From: Climacium dendroides
Lineage: Eukaryota > Streptophyta > Bryopsida > Hypnales > Climaciaceae
Length of the DNA stretch: 64,000 bases
Direction of reading: 5' to 3'
NCBI GenBank assembly: GCA_950106755.1
Contig: OX467090.1
Location: 11,407,489 to 11,471,488 of the forward strand
Under the pieces are notes generated by a model. That model saw only the letters and a program-made list of their open reading frames with translations. It was not told the DNA's origin and ran no database searches. A program made the position numbers and the translations under genes. Each line of letters begins with the position of its first letter. Positions within the stretch are counted from its first letter, which is position 1. Below, one piece after another: positions 11,755 through 24,300 of this stretch.

Positions 11755-11990
11755 TACTTGAAATGAGTTTGTTTGTTTTGTTTGTTTCCTTTGTTTGTTA
11801 CCGTGAGATCTCCAAAACTATATGTCCCTCAATCATGTCCTTGGTAGAGTTAAAAAGCTCTTTGTGAGGAGGGATGCACGGACTTTGTTTCATGGCATTT
11901 GAATCCATGTCATGTAAGTTATTGAAATTTTGAAGTTTTTATAAATTAGAAAATTAAAAAACCACTTTTACTCCTTTTACTTTAACTATG
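11755..11990 (+). repeat. Dispersed non-coding repeat, family E copy
   Basis: It starts with a tgtttgtt-rich edge, then 'gtgagatct', 'catgtccttggta', 'ggagggatgca' and 'gaagtttttata'. The same order occurs at 37860-38060, and in reverse at 38550-38765 and about 58540-58690. Confidence 0.55.
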
Positions 11991-12272
11991 GCAATGGCAC
12001 AAGGCGCACTAGTTTATCTAAAGGTTGAATTGAGTTGCAAGAATCCAAGAGATTTAATGAATTATACATATATTTTAAACAAATGGACAATTTCCATGAT
12101 AAGGGAAACATTACATGAAACCAAGAAACCAATGGAGAAGATCCCAACAATTTATTTATTTATTTTTCAAATAAAACTAGAATAGAAAGCAACCGACCTA
12201 CACAACAAAGCAAAAAAAAGGAGCTCGGCAAGTCAAAGAGGGAGGCTTGATTACTGAATTACATTTCAAATG

Positions 12273-12692
12273 AAGGAAGGAGGCTCTAAAAGTGCCCCTC
12301 TCCTTGAAATCACCCTATTATTAGCTGGAGAATAAGACATGAGGTGATTCTTAAATGGACCACTTTAGTAGTTGAATAAATCCAAAAAAAATTGTTTTTC
12401 TATTGCAATAGCCAATCATTGTCTTTGATTTCTGTACATCTCATTACAAGTTGCAAGGGGACAAATTTTGAAAGACCGATGGTCACAAATAGGTGTCCAT
12501 GCCCTCAAATCTTTGAAAATTTTATAAGTAATTCAAAAATGCTTGGAAAAAATACAAAAACTATTTGTTTTAGATTCCACATCTGTTTTTCTTTCAGTTT
12601 ATGAAAAATGGTGTAAAAATATTTTTGTCCACAAGAACCTATGGAAAAGGAGGACCAATCCTTAAAGGGTTGCTTTTAGAGCCTCCTACCTT
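12273..12692. mobile_element. MITE-like element with about 28 bp terminal inverted repeats
   Basis: The left end AAGGAAGGAGGCTCTAAAAG and the right end (reverse complement AAGGTAGGAGGCTCTAAAAG, ending at 12692) form imperfect terminal inverted repeats of about 28 bp. The 420 bp interior is non-coding. It includes 'agccaatcattgtctttgat' and 'atttttgtccac'. Related copies lie at 12741-13159, 28326-28757 and 29660-30045. No clear target duplication is visible. Confidence 0.7.
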
Positions 12693-12740
12693 AATAGGTC
12701 AAGTTCCAAGTTGAAATGTATATGTGCCAAAACACTCAAT

Positions 12741-13159
12741 AAGGTAGCGTGCTGTAAAACAAACCCTTCCCCTTCAAATAAACCCTAGCTTTGGGGGAGA
12801 ATGGAAATGAGGTGATCCTTGAATGGACCACTTCAGCCATTGAATGCATCAAGGAAATTTTTTTTTTTTTATTGCAAGAGCCAATCATAGTCTTTGATTT
12901 CTGCACATCTCATTACAAGTTGCAAGGGGACAGATTTTGGAAGCCCTACAACAGTCACAAATAGGTGCCTATGCCCCCAAATCTTTAAAAATCTATAAGC
13001 AATTCAAAAATGCTTGAAAAAATACAAAACCACTTGTGTTAGGTTCCACATCTATTTTTCTTTCTATAAAAAATGGTGTAAAAAATATTTTTGTCCACAG
13101 CAACCTATGAAAAAGGAGGACCAAACCTTAAAAGGGTTACTTTTAGAGCCTCCTACCTT
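12741..13159. mobile_element. Second MITE-like copy, adjacent to the first
   Basis: It is the same family as 12273-12692, in the same orientation. The left terminal repeat is degraded (AAGGTAGCG...), while the right one is intact (ctcctacctt). The bases after both copies match too ('gttgaaatgt' then 'tgtgccaaaacactc'), so the pair arose by tandem duplication of element plus flank, not by two insertions. Confidence 0.65.
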
Positions 13160-13458
13160 AATAGGCCACAAGGTCTAGTTCCCAGTGTTGAAATGTGTAT
13201 GTGCCAAAACACTCCAGACTCTCTATTCTGAACATGGGTAGACTTCAGCTTAGTACACTTTGTTTTCTCTGTGACATTGTCTGGACTGGACTCTGGACTA
13301 AACACAGTCTGTGTGTCTTATTTAGAGGCTTTTCCATCATACCTCAAAGGTACAAAGACTTACAAAAAAAATAAGACTAACTGACTAACTTACACAACCA
13401 AGGATCTTAGGTTCAATTTTCCAAGGTGCTGTGGCTTGTGATGATCTTGCAAAGACTA

Positions 13459-13868
13459 CACTAAAATTGGTAAATAGTGTTGGCTACACTAATTGTCAAC
13501 AATAACACTAATTGTCATTTGTGATTTGCAAGGTATGGATTTTTTTTTTCCTTTGAAATTTTCACAAAGCATGTGCCCAAGGAGTGCACTAAAATTGGTA
13601 AATAGTGTTGGCTACACTAATTGTCAACAATAACACTAATTGTGATTTGCAAGGTTAGTGTTAAAACATTATTTACTCATTCTAACACTACTTTAGCTCT
13701 ATAGTAAAATTTGGTCATTTCAACATTTCTATGAGAGTGCATTTAGTGTTAGATGGCGGGAGTTAAGTGCCCCAACACTATTTACACATAAGTTGGAAAA
13801 TAGTGTTGGGGGTAAAAAACAAGGAACAACACTAATTATCACCCAACACTATTTACGAATTTTAGAGT
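13459..13868. mobile_element. CACTA-type MITE with an internal direct duplication
   Basis: The left end CACTAAAATTGGTAAATAG is mirrored by the right end (ctatttacgaattttagagt, about 13849-13868), apart from one changed base in the terminal CACTA. The first 60 bp, including 'tagtgttggctacactaatt', recur in direct orientation at 13587. The interior is full of 'aacacta/tagtgtt' subterminal motifs, typical of CACTA elements. No coding sequence is present. Confidence 0.6.
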
Positions 13869-13869
13869 A

Positions 13870-16800
13870 GTCTAGATAGATCCTCCTTTTAACTTAGAGC
13901 ATTGTGACCCATTCATTGGGAAGCTCCTTGGCCCGTACTTGGGGTGTGGCCGGTGAGGAAAAAGTGGTTGTTCACCTCAGCCACAAGGAGGGACAGAATA
14001 GAGCCTATTCTCAACACAACTCTCTCTCCAAACACTCGGAGAGTGTCCTTGCCATGCAAGTTGACTCGTGTTAGATCTTGTTCCTTTGTTGGTGTGTGGG
14101 CCGTTTCTTACATTTCTTAAAAAAATCAATTAGCATTTTGGTTGGCTCTTGGTTTTGACAAATCATTGATGCATGAGAATTTCTTGGTTTTGGTGTGTTC
14201 ACTTCCTTGTGAATGAGTGGGAGACGGAAGCAATCTAGAAGCTATACGGCTCGGGCCAACCCATTTCCATAGCCTTGTTTTGGGGGAATGGGTGGCGATG
14301 CTCTTGCATTATTTAGTGAATATGTAAATTGGTACTATGGATGAAAATTATTATTTATCCAAATTATTTATCCAAATATGAGTACATTCATCCAAAATGT
14401 AGTGATATCATTTGATTTTGAAAATATTTGGATGCATATATGCAATTTCATTGACTAAAAAATGAATAATATTATGTAAATTATTCTAATATTTCTTTTC
14501 CAACTACGCATTTTGGCAAAAAATGATCACAAAAAACACACTATGTACAAGCATGAATTTTTTGAGTGAATTTCCACTCAAAAACAATGGATTTTTTTAG
14601 GAAATATTTGGAGAGATATTTTTTCTTTTTTAATGAATAAAATCACAAAATAATACCAAATCTTGGGATGAGGGTTAACTTTGCTCTATTTTGGACGAAT
14701 GTATAGTTTTTGGATGAATGAATAATTTCATCCATATATTATAGGTTTCATCTATTTTCATGGATGTAAATAGCTTCATGGAAAGATTGTTTTTTGCACT
14801 ATTTAAAAGAAATGACTAAAAAACACTTATATACAAGATACTTAGAAGACGATTCTTCACTAAGCCTCGCACTAAACATTCAAATCTTGAATGAATGTTA
14901 TTCTCTAAGAACCAAGTGACATTTTCTAGCAACATAGCGTTTTCAATCAACCATTTTTATTTAAAAGAATTTCACACAATATGTAGTTAGGGAGTGGCAT
15001 TAAGAAGCAACAATTTTCATAAATTTGAACTACATCAGGTTGAAAAGTTTATTATGTAATATGTAGTTTCTTTTAGAGATTTGGCATTGTGTTTAGTTCA
15101 AAATAAATCACTTTTTTTTAAGAAATAAAACTCTGAAATTAGTTATTTGGATTTATATGTATATGGAAAGCTATGAATCATTCTATTTTGATTAATGAGA
15201 TGAAAGTTATAAGCAGTTTTAGTTTGTAGGTAATTATGGAATCTCTATTCTAAAATGAAATTTTGAAGTCCTTTATTTAACTCAATTTTTAATATTCTTG
15301 GAAATAAAATAAAATCATAGGATGTAGATTGTTTATTACAACATTGCAACCATTGGGATTGGCATTTTTCAATTCCATAACTAAATTTATAACAATTTAG
15401 TATTTTGAATCATTTTCTACTTCTCTCTACTTAATACTTCTCTTAAGCATGAATATAAAAAAGGAAAATTTGAATTTTGATATGTATTCCCAACTTATTT
15501 CCTTCAATATATCATGGAGAGTTGCAAGATGTAGGACCTACACATTTTTGGGTAAAATGTTTAAAAGATGAAATCAAACCACATGGATACAGTTGAAAGT
15601 ATTTTTTTTGAAATCCAAGTATCACAATCTTGCAATTGATAGGGGTTCTTATTCTAAAATTTTAGGAGGGTGTATAGTAACAAGTTTAGTTAACTAAAAT
15701 ATCCTATGTTTGGATTTGTTAAAAAATAAATATAAATGAAGATTTTAACCTTGCTTTGAAGAGTAGTATTTTGAAGTAGTTTTGGGTCTCTAAACATGAA
15801 AAAACTTGAGGGATTGACATCTCTCATACACACATAAACTTATTTTTTCATTCATCAAAATGTTTATAGATTCTTATATTAATATTATGAAATTTGTACC
15901 ATATAAATCTTCAAAACTATTCACTACAAAAATTCTATAGTTCAAAGAGCATGTTTTACCTCAATGACTAAAATTTTCAAGTTCAAATAATGGCTAAAGT
16001 TCCAAAGTCCCCTTGAAGAACACACAAGATTTTGGGTAGGCTTATGTAACCTCAATTTTTGACATTAATTTTTGAAACTTTTTTTGAATATAGAAAACAA
16101 AGTAGCTATATGGGAATATAATTTTCATTTGAATCAATGCATGGGAACAAAAGTTATGTCACCCTAAGTCCAAAATGTAGTTTGGTTAGGAGAAAAAAAT
16201 TTAAGAAAAAATTGAATTTCTTTTCTCATAGATTGTATTTTTGTCTACATACAAAGCTTTGATTCATTCCATTTGGATTATTGATGTGAAAATTACAAAG
16301 CTTTTGTAGGCAATCATTGCATCTTCTTGAGAAAACAACATATTGGATTCATTATTTACTTGGTTTTCCCAATTTTTAGGAAAACAACAGTTCTACAAGG
16401 TTTAGTTCAATTTGCTTGTTCAAACAATTTCACCATTGTCCATTGGGATTAAAGTGTTTTAATTCCATCTTAGAGCAATTAAGAATTTAGTTTTTACTTC
16501 TATCTTGTACCTACTTCTTCTTAACAATTTTTTAAAGTATAAAAATCAAGTGTGTGTTTATAGATTTTTTTTTCTAGATTTTCAACTCAATTAAAAAGAT
16601 ATTTACCTAAAATTTTGTAGTGCAATTTTCAAAGTTAATAGGATTCAAAGTCTTATATTTAGTCATGCAAGGAGCAAAAAAAGTAGTTTTCTTCACTTTA
16701 AATGCATATATCTTGAAATTTAAATTTTATAGTCAAGGTTTCTTTAAAACTTTAAAGATTAAGAAATAGCTTCAAAAAATAAGTAAAATAAAATCCTAAG

Positions 16801-17270
16801 CCTCAACAATAATTATAATTCAACATACTAAGGTTAAAGAATATTTTTGTAAAATTCATTAATATTCAATCTACCATTAAGTTTAGAAGAAATTTTTAAT
16901 TAAAAAAATTCAAACCTATTTGATAGATTTCTTAAAAATTTATTAGTATTAAAGTGCGTTTTCTATAATTAAATTGTGTTAGTTATTTGAGATGTTGTTA
17001 GCAATTGAAACAAAAATCTTGATTCTTGTAGAATGTATGTTGGACAACTTATGAGTAAATTATGAATGTTCAAAGTGGTGATTGTAAGTGTGTTCAAAAT
17101 AAACCGTGGTACCCATATTTATTAGACAATGTATGCATTTTAGACAAGAATCAATAAAACTCCAATTAGATGTGGTTACTTCAAATAGTTGTAAATAAAG
17201 TAATCAAGTTTTGAATGTGTCCAAATAAACAAATGATTCACATAGTATTCCAAAGGATGATTTCTATAGT
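13870..17270. repeat. AT-rich block with two family D repeat copies
   Basis: This is gene-free, strongly AT-rich sequence. Diverged copies of a long non-coding repeat lie at about 14990-15435 and 16080-16555. Shared words in order include 'gaatataatttt', 'caaaagttatg', 'aaagctttgattcattcc', 'gatgtgaaagttat', 'ttgggattggcatttttc' and 'caattccat'. Further copies lie at 31440-31920, 36400-36800, and in inverse orientation at 37120-37480 and 46900-48020. Short stem-like stretches occur between them. I see no gene. Confidence 0.5.
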
Positions 17271-17570
17271 GACCAACTTGTCCTTTAAGGGTTAAGATGT
17301 ATTAAAATAAGAAAATTTTTAAGGATGAACATTTGCACTTTTGTCTTATGCTTTTGTCTTATATAGATGGATTTTTTTATCATCCATTGAACAAAAAGCA
17401 TCCACATCTTTTAGGGATACCATGTGAATCATTTTAGCTTAAAAAAATCTATAAACACTCATTGGAGGTCAACTACCATGCAAGACCTTCCCTTTCTACA
17501 CAAAATTTCAAAGATGAATATTTGCACTTTTATCTTACATAAAAGGAATTCTTTGTCATCCATTGCATCA
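17271..17570 (+). repeat. Two partial family F repeat copies
   Basis: Two adjacent fragments each carry 'gatgaa.atttgcactttt.tctta' followed by 'tcatccattg', as in the copies at 10391-10690 and 56310-56520. Non-coding. Confidence 0.5.
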
Positions 17571-18394
17571 TTCAAGGGCTAACATGTATTTTTTGAACAT
17601 TGTATTAACAAACTATGAATTTTGAAAATCTTAGGATAAGGTGTATTCACAATCAATTTTATGTTTTGTACAAAAAACCTAGAGGTTGCTCTTAGGTGTT
17701 AGGCATAGTTACCTTTACAAATTTCACATGCCCATGATCATAGCATTTACAATTGCACAATACAATGGATGGGAAGAACTAGCAGCTAGTGTAATATGGG
17801 CTAGTTCATTTCGTAACATGCAATTTCATCATCAAAATTTAAGCATATTGTTGAGCAATATTTCAAAAAAGAAAAACGCAGTAAAAAGGACGTAAAAATA
17901 ACCGAAACATATCAATGGAAAACCCATTAGTAATGGAGAGCTCAGATATTGGCTTGACTAGCTCAATTTCTCTCCCGACACTGTACTTGTGTACAAATAC
18001 AAACACTCACCATTCACTACCATCTAATTTAAGAAAAGAATATTGTATTTGCCAATATTCATCGCTAAATCCACATTTTAAAATATTAACAATACTACAG
18101 CTGATTCACCTTTGTGCAATGCTACAAGTGCCGTTTCAGCACAGCTGGGACAAAGGCAGGGTCAAACCAACACAGCGCCTGCAGCTTGGGTCACCACAAG
18201 AGGGTAAGGAGAAACGCATGATCTGTATACTGTAGATTCGAATGCGCTACCAAGATCAGCTTTTTTACATAAGTTACACGAAACCACTTGTAATGAAGTG
18301 ATTCTACGATAGTTACCCATCCAATGCCTGCTGAAACAGCTGCTGCTCCACACCCAGTCACAGTTATGTCACAGGTAACTTAATTGCGCCACAT
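17571..18394. other. 3' flank of the amine oxidase gene
   Basis: This stretch lies downstream of the minus-strand amine oxidase stop at 18395. The part near 18100-18390 has gene-like composition and probably holds its 3' UTR. I see no other gene. Confidence 0.45.
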
Positions 18395-21300
18395 CTACAG
18401 TTTTGAAAGGAGACCGGCTGGTATCATCTCCGGCTGGCCTCCTTTCATGGAAGTCTCCTTGTTTCCATTCTCGTCCGTCGCGTCGTTCGGAGGAATGTCT
18501 ATGGCGGGTGAGCAGTTGAAGAAGCCATGCGGCTGTACCATATCAAAGCAAGCCAGTTAATACATGTTTCAGATGTATGACCAGGTATCCGAAGTGTGTA
18601 CACGATTACATGGTTTCAATTGAAATCAAGAGTGTTCTGGTTTGATGACAGAGGACCACTTACCACCAAATTGAATCCAATGTGCTCAACAGGCATCACT
18701 GGCCAATCTTCCAGTCTAGGTATGTGTGTTACTCCGAATACATACCTGCAAAGGAACATAGTATCACAGCAGACACAGTGAGAGTCCTCATTAGGAGCGA
18801 TTCACGAACACGTCTCAACAAATACCCGAAGGCTATTACTACAATACCCACACTGGGTTGTCGAGGAGCTCAACACCAGAGTTTGAACCAGTAGTTGAGG
18901 AACTGCACCTATACCAACAGAGCGGTAAGCTCCATTTGATAATGTTGACTCTATCATATCCTTGGACAGAACTTGCTATATCAAAAGAGTATCTAAAGAA
19001 CTCACCAAAGGACAATATCCGTTTCCTCCAGTTTCCGGTCTTGCTTCACCCAAGTAGGAAGACCCTCACCCACCCGTGGATTTTGATTTGGAAATTCTCC
19101 ACCAGGGAAGCACTCTTCGGGGTTGAATTGCGTCACCCACAGATTGTGCTTGAGAAATGCAGCTCGTCTCAGGAACTTGGCATCCGGACCAGCAAGTGGC
19201 AGACAATTGGAGCCCGGCACTAGCTTGTAGCCAGTTAGCTTTCCTGTTCGATTGAATGTTCTTGTATTTCGTACCTGCAGATGTGTAAATATTAGTTTTA
19301 TGTCCATCTGCTAAGATGTTTCGTGCTGCGACTTGTAATCGACAACCAGTATATCGATTTGAAAGTTAAACATAGATGCTCTATAACGGCTAACATAGTA
19401 TGTGAGAAGTACTGATACGTTTACAAGACCATGTTAACATATGTGGTTCCGGCCAGTGTTTCGGGTTAAGGCCCTAAAAATATCAACCAGAATCTCACGA
19501 CCTGTATGCGATCTCACCATCCTACGTCATTGTCTCTCGGAGGCGGTCCTTTTCATGGACATATCTGCAACTATCAGAAAGGCCAGCATCTTCTAAGAAG
19601 ACTAGTCTTTAATATTGAAACCCGAAGATTTCATAAGTAGAAAATATGCCCATGATTTCAGTTTAAGTCAGAATCATCAAGCTCCTCAAGGTAGACTCTC
19701 TACTGATTAAGAACCATGTATATTCAGCGAATATGATCAGGGGATCTGAGGTGTACAATGCAAGAATTTGACGAAGAGATGTAAAGTTGGACTACAAAAG
19801 AATCGAGAAATTCTACTTACAATCCAATGTCGAGCGCTTAGGGCATTGCAATCCCTCTGAGCTTCTTGTTCTGTTCGCAGAAGCGTTTCCTCAGCAAAGA
19901 AGGCATTGTTGTGTGGATTGTCAGGTCCTGGTTTTTCTATCTTCACATTCACTTCCACCACCTGATTCAAAGATGTCATTAAGTCAAACGACAGGGGATC
20001 TAAAAGATCTAAATAACGTCATTAAAACTCGAACATCTTCCTGATAAATTGATCCACAATTGAAAGTAGCCGCTCAATACGCTCAATGACTTCAAACTTG
20101 GAACACACAACGACCTTGACCGGTCACATGCCCTGGCATGCATAAACGAACTCGTTTTTCTTCGTCTCAAGAGGGGAATTCAGAGGTTTTGTAGATCATG
20201 TACCTGATTTAATCCTTCGCCGGGTTTACAGTCAACAGCCATGTCCAAGCGAGCAACAAAGAAATGTTGATGTACTGGCGCATAGAGTCCGGGAGCTATC
20301 ACAGTGCCATGCCGCCGGTTTTCACCCGCCTTCAAAGCACCCAAGCTTAAGATACCAGTCAGCTTCACTTCAGCTTCTATCTTGCCGTCCTGCAAACAGA
20401 CATTCCAATCTGATGTTCAGAAACTGCTACTGCTACCTACAGGGCATTCATTGTAAGAGACGGCTTCAGCCCTAATCCTTAGAAAATGCCACATTCAGAT
20501 CCTGTAGCATTGGAGGCATCTCCAAGGAGAAACCAACTTGCATTGAAAGTGGACTGACAGATTTGGATTTGTACAAATTACAATTGCATGAAGTACAAAG
20601 TCAAGGATTCATAAAGAATTGGTGAAAGAGAGAGCGGAGAGAGTATTTCAGGCAAAGAAGAAGAGCAAAACGAAACAGAAATGATATATGCCATCCATAG
20701 CCACTCCAAACTGCAAGAAGGCAGCAGTGAATCGGAAGGTTTGTGAGAGCCAATTCATGACACAATGCGTAAATGCAGATGTGCAGAATGGAGGCACTTC
20801 AAACAGTTCCTAAACAGCACTGTTTCCAAGTAGGCAAGGGGTGACCAAATGAGGACACAATGTCGACTCTTGCAATTCCAGTAACCTCTTTATTGATCCT
20901 CGTCACGCTTCTGAGGAGGCAACAAGGGCCCAGATACAGCTAACGTGGCTTCATGCCACAGGCCACAACTTTGCCTGTTCCAAAAGCAAATATTCCAAAA
21001 GCAAATATACCATCTAAACCTCAGCTGATCTGCACGTATAGCTCTAGATTTAACCATAAGACTACACTTGTCTCCCGTTTCGAATCTAACGACCTCCCCG
21101 AAATCTCTCCATTAAGCTCCTATATTGAAGATGGATAATCCAACACTCAAAATCAGAACTTTGTATTGCAAGGACGCAACACGTAAACTATTCGCCCAAT
21201 GATTCCAAAATAAATTCAACTTCAGGTAGCGACTTCTCGAAGTTCCATTTATGCTAAGGTGGCATAGCCTATTTCTGTTACGGAAAGATACACTGTCAAT

Positions 21301-24300
21301 ATCTAATACAACTCACCAGATCCAGAGTCTTGAATGAAGGCATATCGCAAAAGCTGATACTTAACGACGAAAAGGAAAATAGACTGTAAACTGTGTCAGT
21401 GTTTGTCATTCCTCCTTGGCTGTGAGGAAAGTAAGACTGAGCGACATACCTGAATATGTGGATCATGGACTCAACTACATAATAAGTCACAGATACAAAA
21501 AAATTGCTGCATTGCCAGTATCAGAACCTGCTCTCTTGCAACCTCGGCTCTATGTTATACATATGCACAGTTACTTGCTCAGCGCCAAGGGGCTGCAAGA
21601 AGCTCCCCTCGGAAAATAAATTAGATCTGATAATGCATGGAGGTATAGAACAAGGGTAGCAGTACTCTCTAATAAAAATACAGTTGCGGATTAATCGGCA
21701 ATCATTCAATAAATGTATTATCGCCAGAAAAACTCCCAGGTGCGCTAAAGAAAAGGATAGATTGCAGCTAGAGCTAGTTCGGAAAGTTGGGTTGGAATTC
21801 TTTTAAGTAGAAGAGAAATCGTGCAGTAAGTAATCGGTTGCGTATTGCATTCACTAACCACGAAGAATATAACTCCACTAATATTAATAAACTGTTGCAA
21901 GTGCAAACACAAAACATCCGAGACCCTTCAATTGAATAGTTTCTAGTAGGCAAGTCATAAATGCAGGTAAGAGTTAGAGCATCAAACCTGATAAAAATGC
22001 CAGTAGAATCCGTACTCATAGTTGGCAACAGTGCAGAAAAACGAAACAGTTAATCGCCGAGACCGACGTCTTTCTGTGGAACCAGTTCGCCAGTCCTGAT
22101 GTTTCCACAGCACACCATGATCTTCCTCGTGCATGCAGACACAGTTTTCGATTGTTTCAACACCTCCGTGGAAGTTCGTAAAATGAGCATCAAAGTACTT
22201 GATCAGGCCCAGACAGTCACACCCCTGAACATCTCAAGGAAGTAATAAACTCAGCAAGCCTGTTGCCGTTCAAAATTCAGCTCACAAAATCTTGTCGACC
22301 TAAGGTCTGTCTTCAAAGATACGATAAAAACCACAGTGCCCTCCCCCACCGTGGTAAAGACTTCCAGCAATAATGATTCGGGTTCCAAAGCTGTGCGAGC
22401 AAAGTGTACATTTCAAGTGATTCATTTCATCTCAGGGTGAAGAACAGAAATACGAACCCGTCTTAAAGAATGGCAGTTCTTTCCGAGCCCATCTTCTCCT
22501 GCATCAAATGCATTCTTCCTATAATGTGGATCCTTGGGGTCGCCATATGGGACCACCATTTCCACGAAGCTCAAACGGTGAGCAACTGATCGTCTTCCTC
22601 GACTCCCATCATCATAGGCGACCGTGTGAATAACTAAGCCTTCCCTTGGTGTGAAGCCGATTCGGAAATTCCACTGCAAAGATATTAATCGAATCAGACA
22701 GTTTGCGGAAAGTTGGAAGCTAAGACTGACAGTAGGGAGACATTTCAACAGTAGTCTGTCCATTTTAACGAAAGTCGGCGTATTAGTGGAGCACAATCAG
22801 ATTCTAAATGTTCGCTGTCGTCCAGAAGCTGAAGCAAGCTGTGTACTCGTCACACCATGTTATTTTCAAGGCTAAACACGTTGTGTCATAAAGTTCTCAA
22901 GTAGTACCTTTTGCCATTCCACAGCATACCCATTCACACGAAAGCTAGGTCCTTCGGGTTGAGAAATAAGCAAGGGTTTTATGTCACTTCGATCCACGCC
23001 CCCACGAGAAGCAGCAGCTGTGTAATTTCTCAGTGGATCTGGAGGTGGGAGTGGAACCAGATACCTATCCTCAAACTCAATTACCTGCAATCTCCAGAAC
23101 CCTGACAATCAGATTAAGAGGAAAGTGGGCAAAGTAAACCAGATGACACAATTAACGATGACAATGTATTGTCATTTCTGTATTTGTGACTTATTCTAAA
23201 CAACCTTAACCTGAATGAAAAATTGAAGTCGTCTAATGGTTATATCCATTAACTACATTTTATCAAATTTAAGTCTTCAGAGACATGAGTTTGTCACGCA
23301 TAAACGCTCAACGGAAGACAACCAACAGGTCTCAACTCTATGGTTGAATGAATGGAAACCAGGGAAAATGTCAGGGTAGCACCTTCATTTTTTGCATGTC
23401 TACCAGTACATGTATGCCCTCCACAGGTCGTGCATATCCATTCTCAAGAGGACAGTCGCTCTCTGTCCTGCAAAAGACTAGTGGTCTTGCAAGTCTTCGG
23501 CTGGGAGAGTCCTCTTCACTGTAGTACCCGACACACCTGCACACAAGCACACCCTAAGTGAACTCTTCACCAAATCTCCAAACTCCATTTCGTCGCCAAT
23601 CATCGTGACTAATACCAGGCATGATCAGATATGGAGGCATCTCAGACATTCCACTGCAAAGATCCAATGGAAAACGTAATATCGACTACAAGAATACGTA
23701 CTAGGTAACCCAGCAAGGCCGAGACAGTTATCGAACATCAATCTCTCCAGACTAAATCAGAACCATCAGGTCTCGAAGATCTACATCTGAGGACAAGGGT
23801 TATGACTCTATACACACATATTTCCTCAAATCCAACCGCATTTGCATCATGTGGCGATGAAAGTGACAGGAAGGACTGCAATTGATGTGTCTTAAAGACA
23901 TCTTAGGTCCTAAAGGAGCATAGAGTGCTAGAACAGGCTGTGAACTACTACAACCGCATAAGAAGACAGATTGCGCCTTCTCTTTAGAAAATTTCTCCAC
24001 GAAATTGCTAAGTGCGCCAATACATAATGTTCAAACATGATGTGGTTGGCAGATACATTCGCTATACAATGCAGCTTATATGTGACTTTTCACAAACGAA
24101 TGCAGTGTGATAGAGTAGGAAACTCACCAAGGATCCACCATAACAAGATCCATATCATCGATTCCCCGCCTTTTCATGGCTTCAACAAAGCCTGCATGCT
24201 CTTTCACAGACGCTTCGCATTCGGCATACTCCACGGCATCCTGCCATCACGGTACAGGTAAAAAGAATCATTTTCAGATCAACCTGCAAGAAGGTATGCC

